In this document: one piece after another, positions 22,901-35,400 of the stretch | How positions within the stretch are numbered: position 1 is the stretch's first letter | How the letters are laid out: every line of letters starts with the position of its first letter | Assembly (NCBI GenBank): GCA_028551475.1 | Contig: CM052354.1 | Location: forward strand, 29,659,258-29,723,257 | Origin: Casuarina equisetifolia | Taxonomy: Eukaryota > Streptophyta > Magnoliopsida > Fagales > Casuarinaceae | Direction of reading: 5' to 3' | DNA length: 64,000 nucleotides | Notes under the pieces: model-generated | Told to the model about the DNA's origin: nothing | Seen by the model: the letters and a program-made list of their open reading frames with translations, nothing else | Databases searched by the model: none | Translations under genes and position numbers: made by a program

Positions 22901-23179
22901 GAAAACCATTATAAATTCTAATCGAAAAAGAAATCGACAAACCCATAATCAAAACCAAGTGCCTCTGGCTAAACCTTTTCTCATGACTAAAAGGAAATCC
23001 CAAATCAGAACACGCAAACTAAAATTTTAGTGACGCCGACAATGTGGAAAATAAAAAATAAAAATAAAACTCATACCTCCGGTCCCAGGGGATAGAGGTG
23101 AAGGCGAGTAGTGGCCCTCGACTGAAAAGGGCGGACAGGTGCGACGTAGTCTGTCGTATTTTTCGAGAGTTCCAGACAT
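19941..23179 (-). CDS. PERK-like serine/threonine kinase, paralogue 2
   Basis: Eight exons: 23179-23077, 22244-21768, 21355-21269, 21196-21129, 20993-20917, 20668-20533, 20435-20274 and 19985-19941. They sum to 1155 bases (384 aa) with every phase consistent. The start ATG lies in a good context (gcagccATGt). An N-terminal proline-rich segment (about residues 25-90; [28 protein letters not shown]) carries no transmembrane helix, so the product should be cytoplasmic or membrane-associated. The kinase follows: [42 protein letters not shown] and RRPRMSQ. The catalytic HRD arginine is Cys (non-RD class) and the usual GT-G-GY segment reads MGINGY. The exon at 21196 has no AG acceptor (see separate entry), so correct splicing is doubtful. 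The tail is shorter than in paralogue 1. Confidence 0.78.
21197..21268 (-). other. Intron with a non-canonical 3' splice site
   Basis: The intron starts GTGAGTT but the phase-correct exon start (GT CGC AAT ATC ATT CAT) is preceded by cggtg, not ag. Paralogue 1 has gtag at the same place. The only other upstream AG (cttcag) and the first AG inside the exon both lead to stop codons. Confidence 0.75.
21704..21727 (+). repeat. G-rich run inside a kinase intron
   Basis: A T-run is followed by a G3-A-G13-type stretch ending in tttgt. It lies in the intron between the exon ending at 21768 and the exon starting at 21355. A second G run (gggggg) sits about 25 bases before it. Quadruplex formation is possible. 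Homopolymer length may also be a sequencing uncertainty. Confidence 0.6.
22245..23076 (-). other. First intron of kinase paralogue 2
   Basis: It runs from the GTATGA donor after 23077 to the acceptor ttgctag before 22244 and has no coding content. Several short open frames here (for example 22453-22683) show no family features. Confidence 0.65.
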
Positions 23180-23480
23180 GGCTGCAGATTTCGAGTTATC
23201 TCTCCCGAGAAGAAGTAGAGAGAGAGAGAGAGAGAGGGCAAATAAAGAAAATTGGAACAGGTAATGGGCCCAACGCGTCACCGCGGTACTTCACGGGACG
23301 CGGTTTTCTCTATAGGCACAGACCGATTAAGCGTTTTAGAGTAAAAATTAATAATAACACGGTTTTATACGGCGAAAGAGGCATATGCGGCGTGCGTTTC
23401 ACGGTCGCGCGTGGTTCGCAAGGCGCGTCCCCAAATCCTTTTTTGTTTTTTGTTTTTTTTGGGTGAGCGAAGTACATGTT
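23180..23480 (-). promoter_or_regulatory. 5' leader and promoter region of kinase paralogue 2
   Basis: Immediately upstream of the ATG, the minus strand contains a CT microsatellite (plus-strand agagag at 23218-23236). Pyrimidine-rich leaders of this kind are common at plant transcription starts. GC content is clearly higher than in the surroundings (gcggcgtgcgtttcacgg and neighbours). No convincing TATA box was chosen. Confidence 0.4.
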
Positions 23481-26400
23481 GGAGTCCCATATCTGAAAGA
23501 AAATGGAAAAAAATCAAAACTTAAAACGTTAATAATTTCCAATCAGAATTAATTGCGGGCGCAGAAATACAGCGGGGAAGATAAGGCAAGAAGTGAAAGC
23601 GGGAAAAAATAAAAAATAAATAAATAGAAAAGGAAGTGAAGGTGTGATACTGCGTGTAATTAAAGATGGGAATGCAGGTTCGAAGGTATCTGCACTAAGC
23701 ATGCGAATCACCCCCAAGCGTTAGGAAAGTCTACGTGCACAGCCAAAGTTGGTCATATTATAAAATAGGAATATATTCTCTAATTATTCTATATAAGAAT
23801 ACGATAGTAAATAAAATCATTAGTTGGTCATATGTTTCCAATAAAGTTAACCAAGGAATGATTAATAAAAATAAAAAAAGGAAGAAGATTAAAAGTAGTT
23901 GATGATTGAATGAGTCAATCTCCTAAATGTTTTTCAACCAAGCGACTACAAAACGTTTCAATTTCATAATAACGATTATCCAATCAAAAATCATTGAAAC
24001 CATTTATTAAAAATTGTGCAAAGGCACTTGTCTAATTGTCAACATTACTCTTTTCTAAAATTTGGTTTACAAAATAGTAAATATTACAATAATATGACAT
24101 ATAATAAAAAATGTTTTGATAACTAGTGTTGTAGGGTTAAATTTGAAAGTAAAGACTAACAATTATAGTGTAAGAAAGATACTTTAGCTTCTTATATATA
24201 AACTTCAATGATGTTGGAATTGAAAACACAATCACACAATAGAAACTTTGCTTATGGGAGAAGATAATATTGGAAGTATGTCATCTTAATTAGTATCAAT
24301 TGATTATTTGCTTTTATTACTTTTTAATTATTCCCCTAGTGAGGAGGAGGATTCTTTCTATACATAGTCATTAATTGTTAAAATCAAGTTATTTTGGAAA
24401 TACAATCATTCTACAAATAGGAAGTTATTTTTTTCTTTTACTTTGTATGATTTTGTAAAAGAAGAGGAAGACTAGAAAACCTTAATTCTTATTATACACC
24501 CCAAACTCCTAGTCCCACTGGGTTTAGTACTCTCATAACCCAAAACGTCTTGGTTTCATACTTTCTTTAAAATATATCTAGGTTCTAGACTTCTAAAATA
24601 ATTGAGTATTGAATTTTTATAACAACTTAGTTTTATATGGCTAAATTATTTCACTTGTCTTATTAATGTAGGATAATAAAGTTCGATGTTTGCTTTTTCA
24701 TTCAAATTAACATTACCCTTAACATGGATGAGACTATTAAGTCAAATCTATCCAGTCATGATTTGATTCTAATATCACTCGTCATAATTTGGGTTACTTG
24801 TAACTTCTTGTAAAATCTTTTGCATTTAAAAACTTAATTTTCCATTGTACAAACAAAATCTAAAAAAATAATTTTTTTAATAAAGTATTACAATTTGTTA
24901 TTTGAATATAAGATCTCTTGTATGATATCATTCATAAATTTCATAACTTTATCTCATAATAGCTAACAACAAGGCTGGCATGAAGTCTTGAGAATGTGCT
25001 CGTCATATCGTTCACTTTCAACCCTTCCATGGTGAAATTTTCATGTTTTTCACTACAAGTTTTCCATGAAAATCTTGTGTATATGCAACTTTTCAGCGAA
25101 GGATGATCCCAGAAGTTGACCATAATACCACACAACAGTAGGTTCATGATCACAAACAACAAACATATACACAAATATCAAAAGAGGAAGGCTTCATAAC
25201 TTCTTCAACATAACATTCTCCATCGTCATGGGTTCCTTTCCTGCCCAGGAAAATTAGAAACCATTCTAAGCGGCAGCTCGGAAACTTCTAGTGGCCTACC
25301 TTGACCAGGCTTCGGTTATAGACAAGTTACATATAAACTGCTAGAGAAGGTTTAAGGAACCCAATGGCATGGACAACGGAAATGGAGAAGCTAGACATTT
25401 CTTATCTGTAAGAAGCAGGAATAACATCGTAAGGTAGAGAGGAATAAAGCCAAAGGAATCAAAGACACAAGGCTAGAGCTTTACATACATGACGTTCTGC
25501 AACAATTTTGGGTCACCGTAACTTGAAAGAAATGAAGTTCATGTTTGAGTTGCCCTGCTGCTTGTGTTTCTGCTTCCTCGACCACAAAAGAGAAACACAG
25601 AGAGAAGGAACGAAGAGCTATTGGCTGATGTAGCCATTCCGGTCGACAGTTGACAAATGATGAAGAAGTGCCGTCGCTTGCTCGCTGTTCTTTACTACTG
25701 TTCTTCTCCTTCTCGCACAAGGAAGGTGTCATAAGTGTTCCTGGTTGAATTGTTATTAAACGTCTTAAAAGAGATTTTTTTCTTCCCAAACCTGACAATA
25801 TCTTTGCTTGTAATGGTATACGAAAAACAACTAATCGGTCTTTCTGTGCTTCTATCTGGACAACCGTTTCGAAACAAGTCCATCTCCCGCAATTGATGTT
25901 CAACTGAAACTGAACCAATCTGTGCAAGAAACCAGCACAAAATTCAATAATAATTCATACAAGAAGAATCCAAATAACAAGTTCTAAAAAGTCAGGTTGA
26001 TACTTTAATTTCAATATGATAGTTTTTTCACACAGAAAGTGACAAATCTAATCATGCCTCAACATTGCTTAAAAAAAGGTTGGTGAGATACAAACTAAAG
26101 CACCTCCAGTGCTTCGTTCTTTCCCAAAGCCGGTAAGAGCAGAATGTATAAAAAGTCTAACACAGAAAATTGACAATTAAGAAATCTAACCTAACATAAT
26201 GAACATTCATTAGCTGCCTAAATCATAATGCAGTATGGGCAGAAACTGTTGTGCTATCAATCAGCTAGGAGGTAAAGTACTTGTTTCCCGTTGCAAGTTG
26301 TACCCCCCTAGGATTTAATTGTATTTATCCTGTCCAATATGAAAGAGAATAACTTTTACTTGTTTCTTCCTTATATTGTCTCATTAATCTGAAAACTCTC

Positions 26401-27400
26401 TTTCATCAAAATATGAGCATTCTAATATATTAGATCACGGATATTAAGATAATACTTGCTCCATCCCAAGATATTGTTATTTTATTTATTTGCACATTAG
26501 GAAAAAAAATGTCATTAGAATAGCATAATTACTGCAGGTGTGGTGTCATAAGACCCCAATGACTCATTCTAGGTACAAATTATTGTTTATTTGACGCACT
26601 ACATTTTTCCTCCAAAATATGTTATTAATAACATTTTTTTTTTGTTTGATTAAAACTTTCTTTGCGTAAACACTTATACATTAAGATCCACAAAAACCAA
26701 CAACCAATGCAATGGGATATGAAGTTAGCAAATTTGGAGCCAAGATGGTTGCCAAAAGTTAATAGTGGTGCTTAAGAGGTTACAGACAATGGAAGAAATG
26801 GAGAAAAGTGATTGGAAAAGGGGAAAGAGGGGGGGAGGTGGTGATAGCTAGATTGAGGAACAAGGGAGGAACAGCTCAGAGAAAGAAAAGAAGATTATAC
26901 ACCACTTTTGCTACAATTTCAATTGACCACATAAACATTTTATGGAGACCAATCATAGGAAAATGCAGAAGATACTTTATGCTAACACAAAGCGCCTTAA
27001 TTTTATAATGAAGATAATAAGCGACTGGTCAAGTAAAAGGCTATGAAATACATGAGCAAGGATAGTGGCACACTTTAACAGTACAACAAATTGAGGTAGA
27101 AGATAGGTAAAGCTATGTCAAAGCGTTCCAATTTCATTTGTAGGAGAAGGAGAATATGATTGAAATTCTGACCATTTTAAAGCTGGACCCCAATTTATTC
27201 ATGTTATAACAAGAAGTATGACCCTTCCTTACCAACAGTAGATATGCATCATACCGTCTTACACATGCAGCTTTACTATCACGAATCTCTATAATGGGAC
27301 CCAAACAAATCCGAAAAATAGACATGCCATCATTTAACATCCTAGACATAAATAAAGAATATATACTTAAATAAATCTAAGAAGTTGATTCAAATTTAGA
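23480..27400. other. Intergenic region, no supported gene
   Basis: Mostly AT-rich. A 148-codon frame (25481-25927, minus) contains SLCFSFVVEEAETQ and other gene-like stretches. A 66-codon plus-strand frame lies at 26808-27008. Neither shows a domain, and neither has clear partner exons. They may be exon relics or chance. Confidence 0.35.
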
Positions 27401-27407
27401 AGTCAAC

Positions 27408-29165
27408 TAGGGATGTTTTGGTGTACATCAAATGTTGCTTGGTGTTTTGTTGTTGGAACGATATGCATCTTTAGCAAGTTGTATGGTGAATCAGGTGACT
27501 GGAAAAGGAAAACTGAATGGTATTATCTTTCTTTCCTTTCACTTTGGCATCTTTTGATTTTGGGCTAATCTTTCATAGTTATGGATTTTGTGGTTTGGAA
27601 AAAGTTTTGATCTATATCTATTTGTGAAAAATAATTCAACCATAGTAGGAGCATTTTTCAGATGTGCTTTAATTGACTGCATAGATTTTGCCATTGATCT
27701 CGATATCTTTCTCTTTTTCTTTACCACTTTTCTCCCCAGAAAATGTCTGAAATTTTCTATTAAACTCTTTTAGTTTATTATTTCATTGCTTATTGCAATC
27801 TTGAATATGTCTTTTAACAGTTGTTGGTCTTTTTTAGGCTCTGTTTTTGCATCTGTATTCATTCTCTACCTCTTCCCTTGGGTTTCCTCAACAGATTGCT
27901 CATGGCATCTTATCGTTTTGTGTCCCTCACAAACTTTGTTTTGCTGCTATTACTCTTGTTGTTTTTGGAATCTATGTTATTACTTCGAATGCAAGACGCT
28001 GGTAAGCAATGAGCAATTCTTGTTGCTAATTCATCTGGATTTGAAAATCATAAGCACTAAGTTGCTCAAATTCCTTTGATATTGACTTTTTTCTTCTTCT
28101 AACAAATGAATCATTTATTTAGTTGGCATAGACTTCAAGAGGAGGAAAAATAGTAATCAAGACCAAATAGACCTTTTCTTTGCATGGAAAGAGGTAAGCT
28201 TCAATGATAGCTCATGTTTAGTCTAAAAAGTGTTCCAAGTTTTCAACTCTTATACCATCCATTTGCTTTTTGCTTTATAGTATCGAGAATAAAAAAAATA
28301 AGTCAAAAAAGAACAAAAATATAAAGGAGATAATAGAGATTACGAGGTACAAATTTCACTTAGCGGGCAACGTGGAATTGATTGGAAAGTTTCTATATGG
28401 ACCTGAGAGAGGTCCTTTCATCTTGAATTGCAAGAGTGAATGTGGAATGCCTAATGTTGATGATTTGGAATACATGGAATCCATGGTAAATATAAATATA
28501 TATATGTATTTTACTTGAATTTTCATACTTTTATGATAAATTTTTTGTTTGCCCAAGCCCTAAGACCTAATATTATCTCAAATTCATTTGTTTGAAAAAT
28601 ATTGCGGTTCTTTAGGACAGATAGATAAGATGAAATACTACCTCGCGTTCACCAATATTTGCAATAGTGGTGTCTCTCGAGCCTTGGTAGAAGAAGCTTG
28701 TATAGCTGCTTGTAGTGGCTAGGAATCAAGCTGTTTGCAATCTACATGTTCAGGATATAATTCTTAATTAAAAAATAAATGCTAATTTTAGAAACTATGG
28801 TGCGATAAAAGTGTAAATTCCTTGGACATGCTAGTATTTATTTGTGAGTGTTTTTAATTATGTTAAGATTGGCCTTGAACTTAAAAGACGTGAAAAACTT
28901 ATTTCATATTAGTTGACATTTCCTTATGTAAGAGATTATGTTCTTTGTTGATTTTTTGGACTTGAAATTCTCAACTCAAGGCAAAAGCAATGCTTTGTTG
29001 ATAGCAATTGGAGAGACTTGACAAATTCAGGATTAAAGGGTTTGACGAATTTTTCCTAATTATTCAAAAGCTTTAGAATCATAACTACTTCTATTTACGA
29101 CTATTAAGTCTATTTATATGAGAGAAAATGAGGGATGTTTGGCACTCAAGAATAAAGAAGGTTCT
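27408..29165 (+). pseudogene. Family X copy A (unrecognised small-protein gene)
   Basis: A 5'-truncated copy of the repeated gene unit. It begins inside exon 1 (donor AATG|GTATTATC at 27519), then exon 2 with ATG 27902 to 28001, exon 3 at 28123-28193, exon 4 at 28281-28485 and exon 5 ending in TAG at 28720-28722. Exons 2 and 3 keep their phase. Exon 4 is 10 bases longer than in copy C and starts TAT CGA GAA TAA, an immediate stop. Exon 5 lacks a visible AG acceptor and carries an internal indel. Exon 2 encodes a signal-peptide-like start MASYRFVSLTNFVLLLLL. This copy cannot make the full product. Adjacent copy B lies in opposite orientation. Confidence 0.65.
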
Positions 29166-29990
29166 TAGGGACTTTCTTAGTTTTTCGGACTTTTATCGGC
29201 AGTTTATCCATCACCTATCAACTTGTTAGTAAATGAAGAAGATTGCAGTATGAGCTGTCTTTGGGCTAGGCCGTGAGATCTAATAAGAGAAGACTAAGTG
29301 CTGCAGTGTGTATGTTGCGCGGTGACGTTTAGTGATGTGTATGTTCGCTGCTGGCTGGCGTGCCATGTGGTAATTAATTACTCATGCATTTCGTTGATGT
29401 GTTAATTCTAATTGCAAAGTTTGAACCTTGACAACCTTTATATTAGCGTGTGAGTTGGGAGTGTGATTTATAATACAAAAATAAAAGTGAAAAATTAAAA
29501 AAAATTTAGAGTTAAATTTTACTGCATAATATCAAAAGTTTAGGTTATATTATATTTTATTTCTATCATAATGACTTTTAATATATAAGAAATCTCGTTC
29601 AACTTGTATAAATATTCGTTTCACTTCAAGTATTTCGTTATTTTCTTCAAACTCCTATACCATCTATATCTCTTGTATGTAATATTAGTTTTTCAAAGCA
29701 TCTCTCTCTTGCTCATTCATTTTTTGGCATATTTGTTTATGATTTTTGTCACACCTTATGGATTATGGATGTAATCAGATATCAAACACCAACTAGCAAA
29801 CATGATTAATTATAGAGTTTAAAATATAATTATTTACTAAGTAAAAATCAAAGTAAAAGAATTATAAGACAAACACAAAGTTTTCTTTTTAATAAACACT
29901 GTTAGCTAGGTTTTAATCTCTAAAAAATTTACTATCCATTTTTTGTTGCGCTGCTTTGTATTAAATAGTCATATTTCATAACCTAAAATA
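29166..29990. other. No gene; inverted repeat partner
   Basis: Positions about 29400-29640 reappear inverted at about 48080-48340 (blocks around cacactc, the unit with ttgacaacct and taatatcaaagt). The rest is AT-rich with no coding signal. Confidence 0.5.
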
Positions 29991-30960
29991 TTTGAATGTA
30001 GGATATTCAAAACATAAAAGAAAAAAAAAAAGAGCTTAATACGAAACTCCTATCATGATCAGCGCCATTTGATTTAACGTAACGCGACATGCTGTCTCAG
30101 CAATCTTTCAACGCAAGCAACACCACTCTCCGAATAAATCGTTCGAGGAAATGGACTTTGAGGTGTGGGTTGTGTTTTAATTTTCGATGCTTTTTCTTGG
30201 ATGTTCGAGCTTAATTGTACGACTCCATTATAGTGGCGTTTTTATTTTTCATGATTCTCATCCATAATGCGTAGATGTCTACAATTCTTAGGCTTAAATT
30301 TATCTGTAACAGAAGATACTGACTGGTATCTATTTTTCACAGTTTCTTGCGCTTTAATTGTCTTACGGACAAATTTTAGGTAAATACGGATTGTATGGCT
30401 ATCTTTTTGGTCCTGGATTCTTCTTTTGGTCCAGGGAATCATTTTTACTGCCCTTCTTGTTGTGGGGGAAAAAGATCATTGTTCTCTATCTGTAAATTGT
30501 TAGTCTTCTTGTGAATCGTTCCCGTGTTACTAATTTTTTCCTTAATAATCCCTGTGGTAAAAAATGAAAAGCGAGAACTGAGAAGAAAAGCTCCGAGGCT
30601 TTTTCTTGTATTAACACACAGAGTGAATCGATACTTATAGCTGATCCTTTGGGTCATTTGAATAGATTTATGGAGGAAAGGAGAGAAAGGTAAAATATCT
30701 GCGCAATTGTTATAACAAAGCGAAAATACAGGACAGAAATGGGGAGAAAATGTTTTGTGAGAATCATGTGGTTGCAACTGTATGGGAGGATGTGGCTCGC
30801 AGAGTCGTGATCTAACTTGCGGCTGAGGTGTCTGTGATGTTAGTGAAGCTGCGTCGTTCTGTAGAGTTGTGGGTGTGATCATGCAGCTCGTCCCTATGGC
30901 AATCTTTTTCAGTCCCCTTCAAACTTGGCAATCTTTTTCTGTAGAGTTGTGGGTGTGATC
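29990..30960 (-). repeat. LTR-like segment, copy 1
   Basis: Positions 30230-30925 match 37950-38640 closely and their right part matches 48345-48560. In the second copy the segment directly follows a minus-strand copia RNase H tail and a purine tract (gaaggggactgaaaaaga on the minus strand), so it is probably an LTR. Here only the purine tract and LTR-like part are left. The sequence tgtagagttgtgggtgtgatcatgcagctcgtccc is present twice (30860-30895 and 30942-30975). Confidence 0.6.
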
Positions 30961-30994
30961 ATGCAGCTCGTCCCTGAACTTCATGCCAACTAAA

Positions 30995-31195
30995 TAAATG
31001 ATTCATTTGTTAGAAAAAAAAAGAAGAAGAAGTCAATATTAAAGGAATTTGAACAACTTGTTGCTTATGATTTTCAAATCCAAATGAATCAGCAACAAGG
31101 ATTCATTTGTTAGAAAAAAAAAAGAAGTCAATATTAAAGGAATTTGAACAACTTGTTGCTTATGATTTTCAAATCCAAATGAATCTGCAACAAGA
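30995..31195 (-). repeat. Tandem duplication of about 100 bp in family X copy B
   Basis: The block from attcatttgttagaaaaaaaaa through ttcaaatccaaatgaatcagcaacaag occurs at about 30999-31100 and again at about 31101-31195. The differences are mostly in the aga/poly-A stretch. It lies in the intron following exon 2 of copy B. Confidence 0.75.
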
Positions 31196-31759
31196 ATTGC
31201 CCGTAGCTTACAGGCTTCTCACATTCTAAGCAATAGAATAGATTCCAAAAACAACAAGAACAATAGCAGCAAATCAACGTTTGTGAGGGACACAAAACGA
31301 TAAGATGCCATGAGCAATCTGTTGAGGAAACCCAAGGGAAGAGGCAGAGAATGAATACAGATGTGAGAACAAAGCCTAAAAAAGACCAACAACTCCTAAA
31401 AGACATATTCAAGCAATGATCAATCCACTAAAAGAGTTTAATAGAAAATCTCAGATATTTTCTAGGGAGAAAAGTTGTAAAGAAAAAGAGAAAGACATCG
31501 AGATCAATGGCAAAATTTATGCAGTCAATTAAAGCACATCTGAAAAATGCTCATACTGTGGTTGAATTATTTTTCACAAATAGATAAAGATCAAAACTTT
31601 TTCCGAACCACAAAATCCATAACTATGAAAGATTAGCCCAGAATCAAAACATGACAAACTGAAAGGAAAAAGAAGTCATACCATTCAGTTTTCCTTTTCT
31701 AGTCACCAGATTCACCATACAACGAGCTAAATACGCTTATCGTTCCAATAACAGAACAC

Positions 31760-31764
31760 CAAGC
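31760..31764. repeat. Target-site duplication, left (caagc)
   Basis: Identical to 37254-37258. Five bases is the usual copia duplication length. Confidence 0.92.
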
Positions 31765-32451
31765 TGATGGGAAAAACGACGTATAAAGTTTCCCACTTTG
31801 ATTGAACCTATGAGGAAATACTAAAACACCAACGATGTATTCGAATCACAAGTAAAATAATCAAATCACAGTCAACACAAAAGAATTTTTACGTGGAAAA
31901 ACTCCTCCAATGTGAAGGATAAAAAACCACGGGACCGATCACGGAGTCCACCCAAATCTCCACTATATCAATCGTTAGGATACAACCTAATCAAGTTCTT
32001 AACAATAGCAACAGGACAAAGATTTACTGATTCAACAACAATAGAATCACCAATAAATAGTGAAGAACAAGTTGTAAACAACAACTTAACCAAGAAAAGT
32101 TAGAGAAATATCACCCATATTTTCGACCACAATCTGCTGACTTCAAGAGCTCCAAACGACGATCCAACCATTCACAATGAAGAACACCCAATCCCGAACC
32201 TGCTGACAAAAAATCAGCTCAATCGGACCACGGATCGTCCTTGATCAAACGTTTGATCAACTGCTGCGCAGGGCCTCTAATTCCTGCGAAATTCTGCTAT
32301 TTTCTTTTCTCTCTCTCTTTTCTCTTTTGACGGCCACTCACCTCTTCTCTTAAAGAAAAAACCCTATATTTTTTCTTTTAAACCTTAGGGCCACATTACC
32401 CTAATTGGACCCAATAATAAGTCTCCGAATATGGGCTGGACCAACCCAACA
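31765..32451 (-). repeat. 3' LTR of copia IV
   Basis: 687 bp. Plus strand runs from tgatgggaaaaac to ccaacccaaca. It is preceded, on the coding strand, by a purine tract at 32464-32452. CT-rich stretch and AATTAGGG-like elements lie at the coding-strand start. Confidence 0.95.
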
Positions 32452-32464
32452 ATTCTCCCCTTCC
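32452..32464 (-). other. Polypurine tract of copia IV
   Basis: The coding strand reads GGAAGGGGAGAAT directly against the TGTTGG start of the 3' LTR, which is the plus-strand priming site position expected for LTR elements. Confidence 0.85.
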
Positions 32465-32498
32465 AGCCCAAATGAGGGAGATTCCATATGTTCATTTC

Positions 32499-35400
32499 TC
32501 AAGCACAATCCAAACTGGCCTCATGCCGACAAAACTCAAACTTTTCTCGCCATAGAGCCTTTGTCATCATATCAGAACCATTATCCTTAGTATGTACCTT
32601 TTCAAGTGCAACCTCTTTGGTTTTCATTATATCTCGTATCCAATGATACCTTACATCAATATGCTTTGACCTTTGATGAAAGGTAGAGTTCTTAGCAAGA
32701 CGTATAGCACTTTGACTATCACAAAATAACACATACTTTTCTTGCACGAAACCAAGTTCTTTTATGAATTCCTTCATCCAAAGCAACTCTTTACATGCTT
32801 CCGTTGCTACAATAAATTTTGCTTCTGTTGTAGATAGAGCAATACATTTTTGTAATCTTGATTGCCATGCCACTGAAAATTTAATCAAGTAGCCTGAAGT
32901 AGATCTTCTATTATCAATATCTCCTGCCATGTCAGAATCTGTATATCCCACAAGAATAGGCTTATCACTTCTAAATGAAAGTTTCAAACTAGAAGTGCCT
33001 CGAAGATACCTTAGAATCCACTTCACTGCATTCCAATGTTCTCTTCCAGGATTAGAAGTAAATCTACTAACTACTCCAACTGCATGAGCTATATCTGGCC
33101 TTGTACAAATCATTGCATACATTAAACAACCAACAGCCGAAGCATAAGGAACTCTTTCCATATCTTTTCTGTCTTCCTCATCTGTAGGACATTGTTTCTT
33201 ACTAAGCTTAAAGTGTGTAGCAAGAGGCGTGCTCACCACTTTAGCTTTATCCATACAAAACCTCTGAAGCACTTTCTTAATGTACTCCTCTTGAGACAAC
33301 CACAACTTCTTGACTTTTCTGTCACGACTAACTCTCATACCAAGAATTTGCTTCACTGAGCCTAAGTCTTTAATTAAGAATGACTTACTTAACTCCTGCT
33401 TCAACTTTTCAATTCTTGCAGCATTCTTACCAACTATAAGCATGTCATCTACATAAAGTAGTAGAATGATAAAATCATCATCTGAGAACTTCTGCACAAA
33501 TACACAATGATCAGAATTTGTCTTCTTATAGGCTTGCTCCCCCATAAAAGACTCAAATTTTCGATACCATTGTCTCGGTGCCTGTTTTAAGCCATATAAA
33601 CTTTTCTTTAGCTTGCAAACATAGTTTTCTTTACCTTTTTCTTTAAAACCCTCTGGTTGCTCCATATAAATTTCTTCATTTAGGTCACCATGAAGAAAAG
33701 CAGTCTTTACATCCATTTGCTTAATTTCAAGATCAAGACTGGCAACCAATCCCAAAACCACTCGAATTGAGGACATTTTCACAACAGGTGAGAAAATCTC
33801 ATCATAATCAATTCCCTTTTTCTGACTGAAACCTTTAACAACTAGTCTGGCTTTGTATCGGGGTTGTGAAGAATTTTCATCATGCTTCAATCTATAAATC
33901 CAACGATTCTTCAAAGCTTTCTTGCCTTTAGGCAATGTCACCAACTCAAATGTTTGATTATCATGCAAAGATTTCAACTCATCTTGCATTGCATCAACCC
34001 ATTTTTTCTTATCCACATCCTCTGCTGCTTCTTCAAAGCTCTCAGGCTCACCTGCATCAGTCAACAATACATACTCCTCAGTAGAGTATCTAGAGGATGG
34101 ATGGCGACCTCTAGTAGACCTCCTCAATGGTGGAACTGAAGATGGATTCTGCTGAACATCAACAACATTATCTGTCTGAGTATCACTATTATCTGCACCC
34201 TGTTGGTCATTCTGAACCTGATCCTGAACATCATGCTGAATATCACTTTCAACTTGTTCTGGCAACTGTCGCTGTAAATCATTTGAAGGAATTAGATCAA
34301 TATCAATACCAATCTTAGAGCCTTGTGACATATTCTTCTCACTCTGGCCAATATCTGTCATATTTTGATTCTCAAAAAATACAACATCACGACTCCTCAC
34401 AATTTTCTTCACAGCTGGATCATAACACCTGTAGCCAAATTCATCAGAACCATAACCAAGAAATATACATTCTCGTGTCTTGACATCTAACTTAGACCTC
34501 TCATCTTTTGGAATATGAACAAATGTTTTACAACCAAATACTCTTAGATAGTTATAGGAAACATCCTTGCCAAACCAAACTCTATCTGGCACATCACCAT
34601 CTAAAGCAACAGTTGGAGATAGATTGATAACATAAGCTGCTGTAAGTAATGCCTCACCCCAAAATGTCTTTGGCAGGTTAGCATTTGAAATCATGCATCT
34701 AACTCTCTCAACCAATGTCCTGTTCATTCTTTCCGCTATACCATTCAATTGAGGTGTTTTTGGAGGTGTCTTCTGATGTCGAATACCATGTTGCCTACAA
34801 TACTCATCAAATGGTCCAATGTACTCACCACCATTGTCTGATCGAATGCATTTCAACTTCTTTCCAGTTTGCCGCTCTACTGAAACTTGAAACTGCATAA
34901 ATACATCTAGCACTTGATCTTTTGACATCAAAACATAAACCCAAACCTTTCTTGAGTAGTCATCAATAAAGGTCACAAAGTAGGATGCTCCACCAAGCGT
35001 CCTCGGGTTGACTGGGCCACAAACATCTGAGTGTACTAACTCTAAGAAATCTGATTTTCTTGAAGGAGGGTGACTATAGAATGAAACTCTTTTCTGTTTT
35101 CCAGCTAAACAATGTGCACACTTCTCAAGTTTTGCACTCTTAATCCCAGATAACAAGTTCTTCTTTGCCAACACATTCATGCCCTTCTCACTCATGTGAC
35201 TTAATCTTTTATGCCATAAAGCACTTGCATTTCCATCTTCCACTACATTACAAGTGTTCTTGGAAATCTTGGCCTGAAACAAATACAAAGAAGACTCTTT
35301 CTTGCCTCTAGCCATAACTAATGAACCCTTAGTAAGTTTTCATTGTCCATTATTGAAGATATTGCAAAAACCTTCATCATCAAGTTGTCCAGTAGAAATC

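Noticed and set aside
25481-25927. 148-codon minus-strand frame
   Set aside because: Gene-like in places, but a second overlapping frame is also open, no domain is visible and no splice partners were found.
30445-30882. 145-codon minus-strand frame
   Set aside because: Inside an LTR-like repeat; the second copy at 38.25-38.5 kb is shortened by indels that ignore the frame.
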